From Acidobacteriota bacterium (lineage in GTDB: Bacteria; Acidobacteriota; Terriglobia; UBA7540): a DNA stretch of 6,038 nt. This document shows positions 1-5,455 of this stretch, one piece after another (within the stretch, counting starts at the first letter, position 1; every line of letters begins with the position of its first letter). Location: assembly GCA_003224635.1 (NCBI GenBank), contig QHZK01000235.1, positions 1-6,038 of the forward strand, in the 5' to 3' direction. The position numbers and the translations under genes were made by a program. The notes below the pieces were generated by a model that did no database searches, was not told where the DNA came from, and saw only the letters and a list, made by a program, of their open reading frames with translations.

Positions 1-1339
1 TGACCAGGACGTCGGCATGGTATTGGTCCCCCGGGTAAGGGAAAATCCACCCGAAGTTGGTGGCAAAGTTATCGGGAGAGCCGCGATTAGGGTGGGGGTA
101 GTACTTTTCCTGGACGGTCAGAGGCAACTGGCTCAGGCGGCTGGGGTCGATGACGTTGCGTTGGCCGTTGAACACAAAGGGGTTCTCTACAGTAACAGGG
201 GCCGGGTTGAGTGCCGTGTTCGAGCAGGTGATGCTATGCGCTGTCGTGGGATCGAAGATCGCGCCTGTATCGAACATGGGATCACCCGCGCCCGGCTGGA
301 CGCAGGGTGAGGACATCGTGCCCGTCAGGAAAGATGAGAAATCGCCCTTCCGCATCTTCTCCGTGGGCACGTTCTCCAGGAAGAACGTGTGTTCGGGCAC
401 GCGCTCGGCGTTCCAGAGACCGTAGAAAAACGTCTTGTCTCTGATAATCGGTCCCGAGCCGCTCAGGTTGAAGGTGTGATATAGCTTCAAGGGCTTCTGG
501 TCTTCGAAAAACCCTCGCGCCCCCAGGGCCGAATTTCGGTGATAGTAAGAGGCCTCGCCGTGATATTGGTTGGTCCCGCGCTTGGTGATGGTGTTGTAGT
601 AGCCGATGCGCCCGAACTCGGCGCTGTTGTTCACTGCCTCCACTTTAACTTCCTCCACGTCCTCCATGTTGACCGTCTGAGTGTTGAGGTTTTCCTCCTT
701 CACCCCGTCCATGCCCATATCCAGATTGGCGCCACCCTGTCCCGCCATGTAAACACCGAACTCGTTTCCCGCGTCGGTTACGATCTGCGGCATGGTAGCG
801 AGTACGGGAAGTGGTGAAGAGTAGGAGTTGGCTGGCATTGGAGCAAGGTGGTACTGCTCTCCGCTGAAGTCTGATCCGATCTTCCCGCTCTCTGTTTGGA
901 TGACATTTGCCGCTCCGCTCACCTCTACGCGGGTCGAGGTAGTGCCAACCTCGAGTTGAACGTCGACTCGCTTGACCTGGTCGCTTGCGATGAAGATGTC
1001 ATTCTCCACCAACGTCTTGAAGCCGGTTCGAGTGGCTGTCAGGCGGTAGGTGCCCTCCTTGAGCGCCGGAACCTCGTAGTTGCCCTGGTTGTCGGTAATG
1101 ACTTTTCTCAGCGTAATGCCGGTTGCCACTTCCTCGACTGTGACTTCCACCCCGGGCATAACTCCTCCGGATGGGTCGGTCACGGTGCCCCGAAGCGTGG
1201 ATAAACCCTCCTGTCCCCGCGAAGCGGCGGGGAGCAACAAGAGCAGGACCGGAAGCAGAAAGCGAACGGTCGTCCATGGCCAGCGCCCGAAGAGGGCCTC
1301 CTGCCGGCTGACCGGACCAGTTCCGATTGGGGCAGTCAT
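1..1339 (-). CDS. TonB-dependent receptor, Oar-like, with N-terminal carboxypeptidase-regulatory-like domain (3' end off the window)
   Basis: An open frame runs without a stop from ATG 1339 to the left edge, giving 446 codons. Visible in order: a 26-residue lead-in, a hydrophobic signal-peptide core at about 27-39 (FLLPVLLLLLPAA) with likely cleavage near residue 42, a CarboxypepD_reg-like beta-sandwich at about 47-130 (GTVTDPSGGVMPGVEVTV, then DNQGNYEVPALKEGTYRL), and a plug-like region at about 150-255 with MDGV (210-213), NNSAEFGR (237-244) and TKRGTNQYHGE (252-262). The first barrel strands follow (HRNSALGARGFF, GPIIRDKTFFYG). This order is characteristic of the large outer-membrane receptors abundant in Acidobacteriota, usually about 1000 residues or more, so over half is missing. 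Proteins of this type import ligands through the outer membrane using TonB energy; the substrate cannot be read from sequence. The start is fixed by a strong Shine-Dalgarno. The family call is very secure. Confidence 0.95.
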   Translation of the reverse strand, partial: MTAPIGTGPVSRQEALFGRWPWTTVRFLLPVLLLLLPAASRGQEGLSTLRGTVTDPSGGVMPGVEVTVEEVATGITLRKVITDNQGNYEVPALKEGTYRLTATRTGFKTLVENDIFIASDQVKRVDVQLEVGTTSTRVEVSGAANVIQTESGKIGSDFSGEQYHLAPMPANSYSSPLPVLATMPQIVTDAGNEFGVYMAGQGGANLDMGMDGVKEENLNTQTVNMEDVEEVKVEAVNNSAEFGRIGYYNTITKRGTNQYHGEASYYHRNSALGARGFFEDQKPLKLYHTFNLSGSGPIIRDKTFFYGLWNAERVPEHTFFLENVPTEKMRKGDFSSFLTGTMSSPCVQPGAGDPMFDTGAIFDPTTAHSITCSNTALNPAPVTVENPFVFNGQRNVIDPSRLSQLPLTVQEKYYPHPNRGSPDNFATNFGWIFPYPGDQYHADVLV

Positions 1340-1344
1340 AGCTT

Positions 1345-1351
1345 CCTCCTT
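1345..1351 (-). promoter_or_regulatory. Strong Shine-Dalgarno of the TonB-dependent receptor
   Basis: Read on the minus strand this is AAGGAGG, a near-perfect anti-16S match, 5 nt before ATG 1339. It decides the start codon and suggests efficient translation. Confidence 0.85.
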
Positions 1352-1415
1352 GAACCTTTCTTGCGATTCATACAGACTCCGTACACTCGGCTCTGAAAGT
1401 CACACGCCGTCACCG

Positions 1416-1445
1416 CCTATAGCACCCGTGATTGCGGGTTGTCAA
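1416..1445 (-). promoter_or_regulatory. Sigma70-like promoter for the receptor gene, with an inverted repeat in the spacer
   Basis: On the minus strand a perfect -35 hexamer TTGACA (1440-1445) is followed after 18 nt by TATAGG (1416-1421), which matches TATAAT at four of six positions. Transcription would begin near 1409 and give a leader of about 70 nt. The spacer between the boxes contains a perfect 5-bp inverted repeat (plus strand ACCCG 1424-1428 and CGGGT 1435-1439, 6-nt loop), a placement typical of repressor operators. The promoter is supported by consensus and spacing; the operator role is inferred. Confidence 0.55.
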
Positions 1446-1602
1446 CGGCCAGCGTGATGGTGATGCTGGCAAACCGGGCACCGGAAAGAGATCGAAACCG
1501 CCTGTGTGACACAACACGATCCCGCGAGCGTGGCGCCTTGTCCTCCCGCGCTGCAGCAGCATTGTCGGTAACCCCGCCCGCCGTGCGCCATGCTTTATTC
1601 TT

Positions 1603-3531
1603 CTATCGCACGGGAGTCAATTTCCAAACGTGGGGACCTGGGCCGGCGGGAAGATCAATCGTAAGGTCGTGGAGCAAGTCCGTTGCCTTCAGCCGGGTCG
1701 TCGTCCTGCCATCGACAGAAACAGCAAGACCCGGGGCCGCTTTCAGCTTCTCTAGAAACGGATCGGAGAGCGAGACGCGCCACGAGGAAGGATGTTGGTC
1801 AAAATAGAGACCATACGGCTCCTCATCATCGAAGGTGAGCTGCCAGTCGCCCGTCGTGCCCGTCGTGCCCGTCGTGGAAGACGTGATGCGCGCGTGGAGA
1901 TAGCCGACGTACTCGTTTGCGCTTATGGTCCTGTAAGCAGGGGACAATCGCGCCCAAAGCCGGTTGACGAAGTCCGGCTGGAGCGCGACGTCACGATCAT
2001 GAAACACCATCATCGCCGGGCCGTCGGGATGGGGCCGGGACATCTGGGCATCGAGCGCATCGAGGCGATCGAAGCTGGTCGTAAAGTGCGGTGATACGCC
2101 TGTCATATCCAGAACCAGGTCTCGGTCAAGATAGTAGTAAAAGTCCGGCTCGGCGTGGTAAAGCCCGAAGCCTGCCTGGGCCGCGACCCGACCCGTGTTG
2201 TTGAACTGGGACTTCGACCAAGCGCCGCCCCCAGGCCTCAGCTCGAGCGGACGTTGGCCGAAATCCTCTTGCAGGCACTGGAGTGAGCGTTTCAAGCGAA
2301 ACAGTTGCACGATCGCCGGACTCTCCGTCCCGCGCACAAGGTCCCCGAACTCCGTATACCAACCACCCGCCGACGCTTCTCCCTCCAAATCGGCCGTCCA
2401 CCAAGGGCCAGGAGGCGACTCCAGGTCCGGCTGCATGTGCGTCCAGCCGTGACTCTGAATTTCCAGAACTCCGGCTTCGACCGCGGCCTTCAGACCCCTT
2501 TGTGTGGACGCGTAGTCTTGCTCCACACCAAATGCGTCGGTGAACCTCTGCGTCCAAGGAGACACGATCCGCTTTGTTTTCCGGTCGACATATCCGGTAA
2601 TGACGTTGGCGGCGACGACGGCTCCTCGCTTCTCTAGAGGCGCGATCAGGTTTTCGCGAATTGACTTTTCGTCAGGCTCCTGATATTTCCAATAAGAGAG
2701 GTACCCCTTGTCGGACGTTCCCCAATCGTCGATTTCCACCTCAACGCGACCCGCGTAGTCCACATTGGGCCGCACGAGGTAACCCAGGCTCCAGACGAGC
2801 GAACGAAAGAAGAGTTCTCTCCAATAAGGCGAATCACGGAGTTCAGCCAAGTTTTTCACGCCCAGCCAGATGGCAGCCGTTTCCGCGCCCGGACTGTTCA
2901 AGGTCAGCGTCGGATGCGTGGTCTGCGCGATGAGAATTTTCGCGCCTCGAGGGTCCACCCAAAGACGTGTCCCGAAATCCCAGGCCGTATCCAGAGGGTC
3001 CATGCTGTGGCTTGCCAGCTCCCGTGTGATGAAATGGGGCTCGGTTACACGAAGAGGCTCCGTGGCGGTATAAGGCGCCTTGAACTTCAGTCCTAGAAGC
3101 TTCTCGAGTGTTGGGTCAAGGAAGCGCGACCTCGCGACCAGCAAGCTCGCCCCGCCCTCTACCGCTTCGGCCAGCGAGCCGAGATTCTGCTCGGTATATG
3201 AAGGTGAATCGGCGACCCAGATGAGGACGCCATAGCGCGTGCTCCCAGAACGATCCAAAAGGTAGGTATTGTCGAGGTGTTGCTGGTCCAACCGCAGGAT
3301 GTCGAAAGGGACCGACCAGGCTTTGAGCAGCGCGGCTACGGGCTGAAAGTCATCCTTCTCATGATCGACAAGCATGGACGTGGGGTCGCTCCAGCGATCG
3401 ACGATGAGAAGAGCCCGGTAGGGCTTGATCGCCCAGGTTGTGGCTCGACCCTCACCCGCCGCGGGCCCCACTACCAAGGAGAAGAACAAAACCAGAGCAG
3501 CGAGAATTTTCTCCAAGTTTTCCGCCCCCAT
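1603..3531 (-). CDS. Secreted multi-domain protein with divergent NodB-type polysaccharide deacetylase core
   Basis: This is a complete 642-codon gene ending at TAG 1603-1605. ATG 3531 is preferred because a -10-like TATACT at 3557-3562 would start transcription near 3550, inside an 8-codon longer version that begins with TTG 3555; neither start has a clear Shine-Dalgarno. Residues 9-26 form a signal-peptide core. Residues about 38-155 resemble an alpha/beta, GATase-like domain (YRALLIVDRW, VLIWVADSP, GGASLLVA). The middle carries NodB-type landmarks in the right order: DDW at 268-270, SHGWTH with His361 and His365, RPGGG at 432-436, and FHD with His511. Asp269-His361-His365 would be the metal triad. 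A threonine-glycine linker (553-561) leads to a small C-terminal domain of about 80 residues. NodB enzymes remove N-acetyl or O-acetyl groups from glycans. Substrate is unknown, and the core diverges enough that activity is inferred. Confidence 0.82.
   Translation of the reverse strand: MGAENLEKILAALVLFFSLVVGPAAGEGRATTWAIKPYRALLIVDRWSDPTSMLVDHEKDDFQPVAALLKAWSVPFDILRLDQQHLDNTYLLDRSGSTRYGVLIWVADSPSYTEQNLGSLAEAVEGGASLLVARSRFLDPTLEKLLGLKFKAPYTATEPLRVTEPHFITRELASHSMDPLDTAWDFGTRLWVDPRGAKILIAQTTHPTLTLNSPGAETAAIWLGVKNLAELRDSPYWRELFFRSLVWSLGYLVRPNVDYAGRVEVEIDDWGTSDKGYLSYWKYQEPDEKSIRENLIAPLEKRGAVVAANVITGYVDRKTKRIVSPWTQRFTDAFGVEQDYASTQRGLKAAVEAGVLEIQSHGWTHMQPDLESPPGPWWTADLEGEASAGGWYTEFGDLVRGTESPAIVQLFRLKRSLQCLQEDFGQRPLELRPGGGAWSKSQFNNTGRVAAQAGFGLYHAEPDFYYYLDRDLVLDMTGVSPHFTTSFDRLDALDAQMSRPHPDGPAMMVFHDRDVALQPDFVNRLWARLSPAYRTISANEYVGYLHARITSSTTGTTGTTGDWQLTFDDEEPYGLYFDQHPSSWRVSLSDPFLEKLKAAPGLAVSVDGRTTTRLKATDLLHDLTIDLPAGPGPHVWKLTPVR
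1851..1877. repeat. Three 9-bp tandem repeats coding a (Thr-Thr-Gly)3 linker
   Basis: The unit CCGTCGTGC occurs three times end to end, the last copy ending in G. In the minus-strand gene it sits over codons for TTGTTGTTG, between the NodB-like core and the C-terminal domain. In-frame copy change would alter linker length without breaking the frame. Confidence 0.85.
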
Positions 3532-3556
3532 TTCTGAGTCAATGGACCGGAGCAAT

Positions 3557-3562
3557 AGTATA
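3557..3562 (-). promoter_or_regulatory. Possible -10 element for the deacetylase-like gene
   Basis: On the minus strand TATACT matches the -10 consensus at five of six positions and lies 25 nt before ATG 3531. No good -35 hexamer sits 16-18 nt upstream; a TTGACC occurs only 7 nt upstream, which is too close. Tentative. Confidence 0.3.
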
Positions 3563-3733
3563 AGCGCGCGGTCAATCGAGGACGAGGGGTACGGCGCGCC
3601 TTGTCCCCACGGTTGGGTTCACCGTCTTGAAAGTTGCACGCCGGCCTATTCGAGGAGCCTGCGAAATCCAACGCGGGCGTGGCGAAGGAAGCTCCTGGCT
3701 TGCCACTAGCCGCTCGCCTCTTCCCACGGGCGA

Positions 3734-3762
3734 TTGCGCCCTGTGCGCTGGCCGGGTATAGT
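3734..3762 (+). promoter_or_regulatory. Weak sigma70-like promoter candidate for the first GT21 gene
   Basis: TTGCGC (3734-3739) and TATAGT (3757-3762) are separated by 17 bp. The -10 matches five of six consensus positions and the -35 three of six. Transcription would start near 3769, placing the whole 15-bp repeat block inside a leader of about 100 nt. The call rests only on partial consensus and spacing. Confidence 0.3.
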
Positions 3763-3801
3763 GATGGTCGTTATCGGTCGGGCGATACTGTGCGTCAGAC
3801 C

Positions 3802-3857
3802 GGGGTCGGATCGATCGAGGCCAGATAGATCGGGGCCGGATAGATACCGGATAGATA
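3802..3857. repeat. 15-bp tandem repeat, about 3.7 units, ending 13 bp before the GT21 start
   Basis: Units are GGGGTCGGATCGATC (3802-3816), GAGGCCAGATAGATC (3817-3831), GGGGCCGGATAGATA (3832-3846) and a shortened CCGGATAGATA (3847-3857). The shared core is CCGGATAGAT. The block ends in AAAA just before the gene and includes the stop TAA (3856-3858) that closes the glycosyltransferase reading frame upstream, so it is not part of that protein. It could bind a regulator in register along the DNA, or be a simple slippage repeat. Confidence 0.8.
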
Positions 3858-3870
3858 AAAGATCGACGAG

Positions 3871-5022
3871 GTGCTGTTGACGGCGCTCAAGTGGACGGTC
3901 CTGGTCGTGGCCGCCTTGCCTTTCGTCTACTACCTGGTGGCAATCGGTTGCGCGTGGGGGTTCTTCCGCCGCCGGCGCGAGGACCTCGATGACTTCACAC
4001 CTCCGGTCAGCATCCTCAAGCCGGTGCGGGGGCTCGACCGCGAGGCCTACGAAAACTTCGCCAGTTTCTGCCGCCAGGACTACGCCGAATACGAGATCCT
4101 GTTCGCAGTTGCGGACAAACAGGACGCCGCGATTCCAGTCATCCGGAAGCTGATGCGGGACTTCCCTCAGTTGCCCGTCCGCCTTCTGGTTGGGTTCGAT
4201 GACCTCGGCTCCAACGATAAGGTGAACAAGCTTTGCCGCCTGGCGCGCGAGGCGAGACACCGCCTGCTCGTGATCAGTGATAGTGACATCCGCGTCGACC
4301 GCGGCTACCTGCGAAGTGTGGTCTCGCCCCTCCGGGATCCCCGAGTCGGCGCCGTCACCTGCCTGTACGTGGGACTGGCGGAGCCGCGTTTGTGGTCGGA
4401 ACTCGAGGCCATTAACCTGACGTCGAATTTCCTGCCCGGGGCGCTGGTGGCGCGCCAGCTAGAGGGCGTGAGATTCGGCATGGGCTCGACGATCGCCATC
4501 ACGCGCGATGGCCTGCGCGAGATTGGCGGGTTTGAGTCTCTGGTTGATTTCGCCGCGGATGACTTCGAGGTGGGCCGTCGCGTCGCGGCGCGCGGATATC
4601 GGGTCGAGCTTTCGTCGCGCGCCGTACACACCGTGTGTGCCTCGCCGACGGCAGGGGAGTTTTTCGAAAGGCACTTGCGGTGGGCGGTGGGCCTGCGCAA
4701 TTCGCGTCCCGCGGGACATTTCGGCTGGATTTTAACCCAGGGCCTTCCGTGGACGTTGGCAGCCATCGCCGCACGCCATTCCGCCTTCATCGCGGCGGGC
4801 TATTCGGGCGGCTACGTGACGCTGCGCTTGGCCATGGCCTGGACGGTCGGCGTTTGGGGACTGCGGGACCAGGTGTTGCGGAAGAAATTATGGCTGGTGC
4901 CTCTGGTTGATGCGCTGGGATTCATCATTTGGGCGCTGAGCTTTGTTTCAAGCCGCATCCACTGGCGCGGAAGCAGATTCTACGTGCGCGGCGGGCGATT
5001 GGTCCCGCTGCCCCAAAAATAA
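3871..5022 (+). CDS. GT21-family glycosyltransferase (HpnI / ceramide glucosyltransferase-like), complete
   Basis: This 383-codon gene starts at GTG 3871; an in-frame TAA at 3856-3858 prevents a longer protein, and the Shine-Dalgarno is weak. An N-terminal membrane segment (about 7-30) anchors a cytoplasmic GT-A catalytic domain, and hydrophobic stretches near 283-312 and 341-360 follow. GT21 landmarks are all present: PPVSILKPVRG (44-54), SFCRQDY (65-71), the D-x-x-D of ADKQDAA (Asp82, Asp85), DSDIRV (137-142), ADDFEVG (229-235) and RHLRW (267-271) as the (Q/R)xxRW motif. The C-terminal WRGSRFYVRGG resembles the tail of ceramide glucosyltransferases. Members transfer a sugar from a nucleotide donor to a lipid: glucose to ceramide, or GlcNAc to bacteriohopanetetrol for HpnI, which is of similar length. 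Without other hopanoid genes here the acceptor stays open. A second paralogue follows on the same strand. Confidence 0.92.
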   Translation: MLLTALKWTVLVVAALPFVYYLVAIGCAWGFFRRRREDLDDFTPPVSILKPVRGLDREAYENFASFCRQDYAEYEILFAVADKQDAAIPVIRKLMRDFPQLPVRLLVGFDDLGSNDKVNKLCRLAREARHRLLVISDSDIRVDRGYLRSVVSPLRDPRVGAVTCLYVGLAEPRLWSELEAINLTSNFLPGALVARQLEGVRFGMGSTIAITRDGLREIGGFESLVDFAADDFEVGRRVAARGYRVELSSRAVHTVCASPTAGEFFERHLRWAVGLRNSRPAGHFGWILTQGLPWTLAAIAARHSAFIAAGYSGGYVTLRLAMAWTVGVWGLRDQVLRKKLWLVPLVDALGFIIWALSFVSSRIHWRGSRFYVRGGRLVPLPQK

Positions 5023-5044
5023 TTTGTCCCATCCGTCTCACTTG

Positions 5045-5057
5045 CATCGCCACGATG
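5045..5057. repeat. Inverted repeat, 5-bp arms
   Basis: CATCG (5045-5049) and CGATG (5053-5057) flank a 3-nt loop, 23 bp after the first GT21 stop. It shares the CGATG/CATCG arm with the next hairpin, so the arms could also pair across. Confidence 0.45.
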
Positions 5058-5066
5058 TGATATGGT

Positions 5067-5081
5067 CGATGCTTGGCATCG
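5067..5081. repeat. Inverted repeat, 6-bp arms
   Basis: CGATGC (5067-5072) and GCATCG (5076-5081) flank the loop TTG, making a compact GC-rich hairpin about 45 nt past the first GT21 stop. No T-run follows, so it is not a classical terminator. Confidence 0.55.
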
Positions 5082-5096
5082 CGGCAGGTAGTGGCC

Positions 5097-5125
5097 ACGG
5101 TTAATTCGTCGTTTGAATTAACCGT
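5097..5125. repeat. Perfect 11-bp inverted repeat with 7-nt loop
   Basis: ACGGTTAATTC (5097-5107) is exactly complementary to GAATTAACCGT (5115-5125) around the loop GTCGTTT. It is the strongest inverted repeat noticed in the window. The TTCTTTAA that follows at about 5129 is only mildly T-rich. It could be a factor-binding palindrome, or a poor terminator for the first glycosyltransferase. Confidence 0.75.
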
Positions 5126-5154
5126 AGGTTCTTTAATAGCGGAGAAAGGCCCAC

Positions 5155-5173
5155 GGTCAGAAAAACCCTGACC
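5155..5173. repeat. Inverted repeat, 6-bp arms
   Basis: GGTCAG (5155-5160) pairs perfectly with CTGACC (5168-5173) across an A-rich 7-nt loop. It is the fourth in the series of hairpins after the first GT21 gene. Confidence 0.55.
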
Positions 5174-5190
5174 TCGGCTGCGCGCGTCTA

Positions 5191-5213
5191 GTCATGGAAT
5201 TCTGGATCATGAC
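5191..5213. repeat. Inverted repeat, 6-bp arms, 11-nt spacer
   Basis: GTCATG (5191-5196) and CATGAC (5208-5213) are perfect inverted copies one DNA turn and a half apart centre to centre, a geometry that suits a dimeric DNA-binding protein as well as an RNA hairpin. Confidence 0.5.
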
Positions 5214-5366
5214 AAAGCACGTTGACGGCGAACGGGGTAGCGCGCGTGTCTACTGGCGTATTCGGCGCTGCGGCCGGCGACGAGCGGGAAAAGCTCAAAA
5301 AGGGGAATTTTTTCGGGGAACGAAGCCGCTATCTAATTTAGAATTAACAACTTGACTTAAAACAGG

Positions 5367-5420
5367 CCGAAAAACGAAGCCAATTTTTAGGCTTAACCTT
5401 CACTCTTCGGGTTTTTCCGC
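5367..5420 (+). promoter_or_regulatory. Possible attenuator-like alternative hairpins before the second GT21 gene
   Basis: AAGCC (5377-5381) can pair with GGCTT (5390-5394). Alternatively CGAAG (5375-5379) can pair with CTTCG (5405-5409), extendable through A5 (5370-5374) with T5 (5412-5416). The two structures share bases 5377-5379 and exclude each other. The second stem is followed by GG and five T, which is terminator-like, about 40 nt before the start codon. Short stems make this speculative. Confidence 0.3.
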
Positions 5421-5443
5421 AACCTGAACGCGGCCCTCTTCTT

Positions 5444-5448
5444 GGAGA
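5444..5448 (+). promoter_or_regulatory. Shine-Dalgarno of the second GT21 gene
   Basis: GGAGA lies 7 nt before ATG 5456, a normal distance, and supports that start codon. Confidence 0.7.
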
Positions 5449-5455
5449 CGATTGG

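Larger units (their letters stand above)
1340..1602. other. Intergenic region between the deacetylase-like gene and the receptor gene
   Basis: This 263-bp spacer holds the receptor's Shine-Dalgarno and promoter in its left half. In the right half the only site that stands out is the 11-bp odd palindrome TGTGTGACACA at 1503-1513, which could be a protein-binding site. I found no stem followed by a T-run that would end transcription from the deacetylase gene, so read-through into the receptor gene remains possible. I see no convincing gene here. Confidence 0.6.
3532..3870. other. Divergent intergenic region between the deacetylase-like gene and the first GT21 gene
   Basis: This 339-bp region must contain control sequences for both outward-facing genes. 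It holds a possible leftward -10 (3557-3562), two small perfect hairpins (ACGGT 3609-3613 with ACCGT 3621-3625; GGGCG 3728-3732 with CGCCC 3737-3741), a weak rightward promoter candidate (3734-3762), and a 15-bp tandem repeat block at the right end. I see no convincing gene in either direction. Confidence 0.6.
5023..5455. other. Structured non-coding spacer between the two GT21 genes
   Basis: This 433-bp stretch has no convincing gene. The first half (5045-5213) carries five consecutive perfect inverted repeats. The second half becomes AT-rich (about 5285-5400), carries a 9-bp direct repeat AACGAAGCC (5319-5327, 5373-5381) and the odd palindrome TCTAATTTAGA (5332-5342), and ends in overlapping hairpins just before the second glycosyltransferase. 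Its length argues against simple translational coupling of the two genes. Confidence 0.65.

Noticed and set aside
1439..1807. A 122-codon plus-strand frame beginning in the receptor promoter and running into the end of the deacetylase-like gene
   Set aside because: TTG start without a Shine-Dalgarno, antisense overlap with a real gene for over half its length, and no recognisable motif.
2126..2557. A 143-codon minus-strand open frame inside the deacetylase-like gene
   Set aside because: It lies in a different frame of the same strand within a gene with clear domain motifs and is low-complexity Arg/Gly-rich.
3609..3741. Small hairpins ACGGT/ACCGT (3609-3625) and GGGCG/CGCCC (3728-3741) as terminators
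   Set aside because: Arms are only 5 bp and no T-run follows; both flanking genes are transcribed away from this region, so no terminator is expected.
3706..4260. A 184-codon minus-strand open frame opposite the first GT21 gene and its upstream region
   Set aside because: It overlaps the well-supported glycosyltransferase on the other strand, runs through the 15-bp repeat and shows no recognisable domain; high GC content makes such antisense frames common.
4305..4790. A 161-codon minus-strand frame opposite the first GT21 gene
   Set aside because: Entirely antisense to conserved catalytic motifs of the glycosyltransferase; Arg/Ser/Pro-rich composition typical of a shadow frame.
5194..5355. 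A 53-codon plus-strand open frame (starts MEFWIMTKHV) in the spacer between the GT21 genes
   Set aside because: No Shine-Dalgarno, its start codon lies in the arm of an inverted repeat, composition is Arg-rich and unfamiliar, and nothing supports translation.
5352..5380. TTGACT as a -35 box for the second GT21 gene
   Set aside because: No acceptable -10 hexamer lies 16-18 bp downstream; the nearest AT-rich stretch is about 24 bp away.
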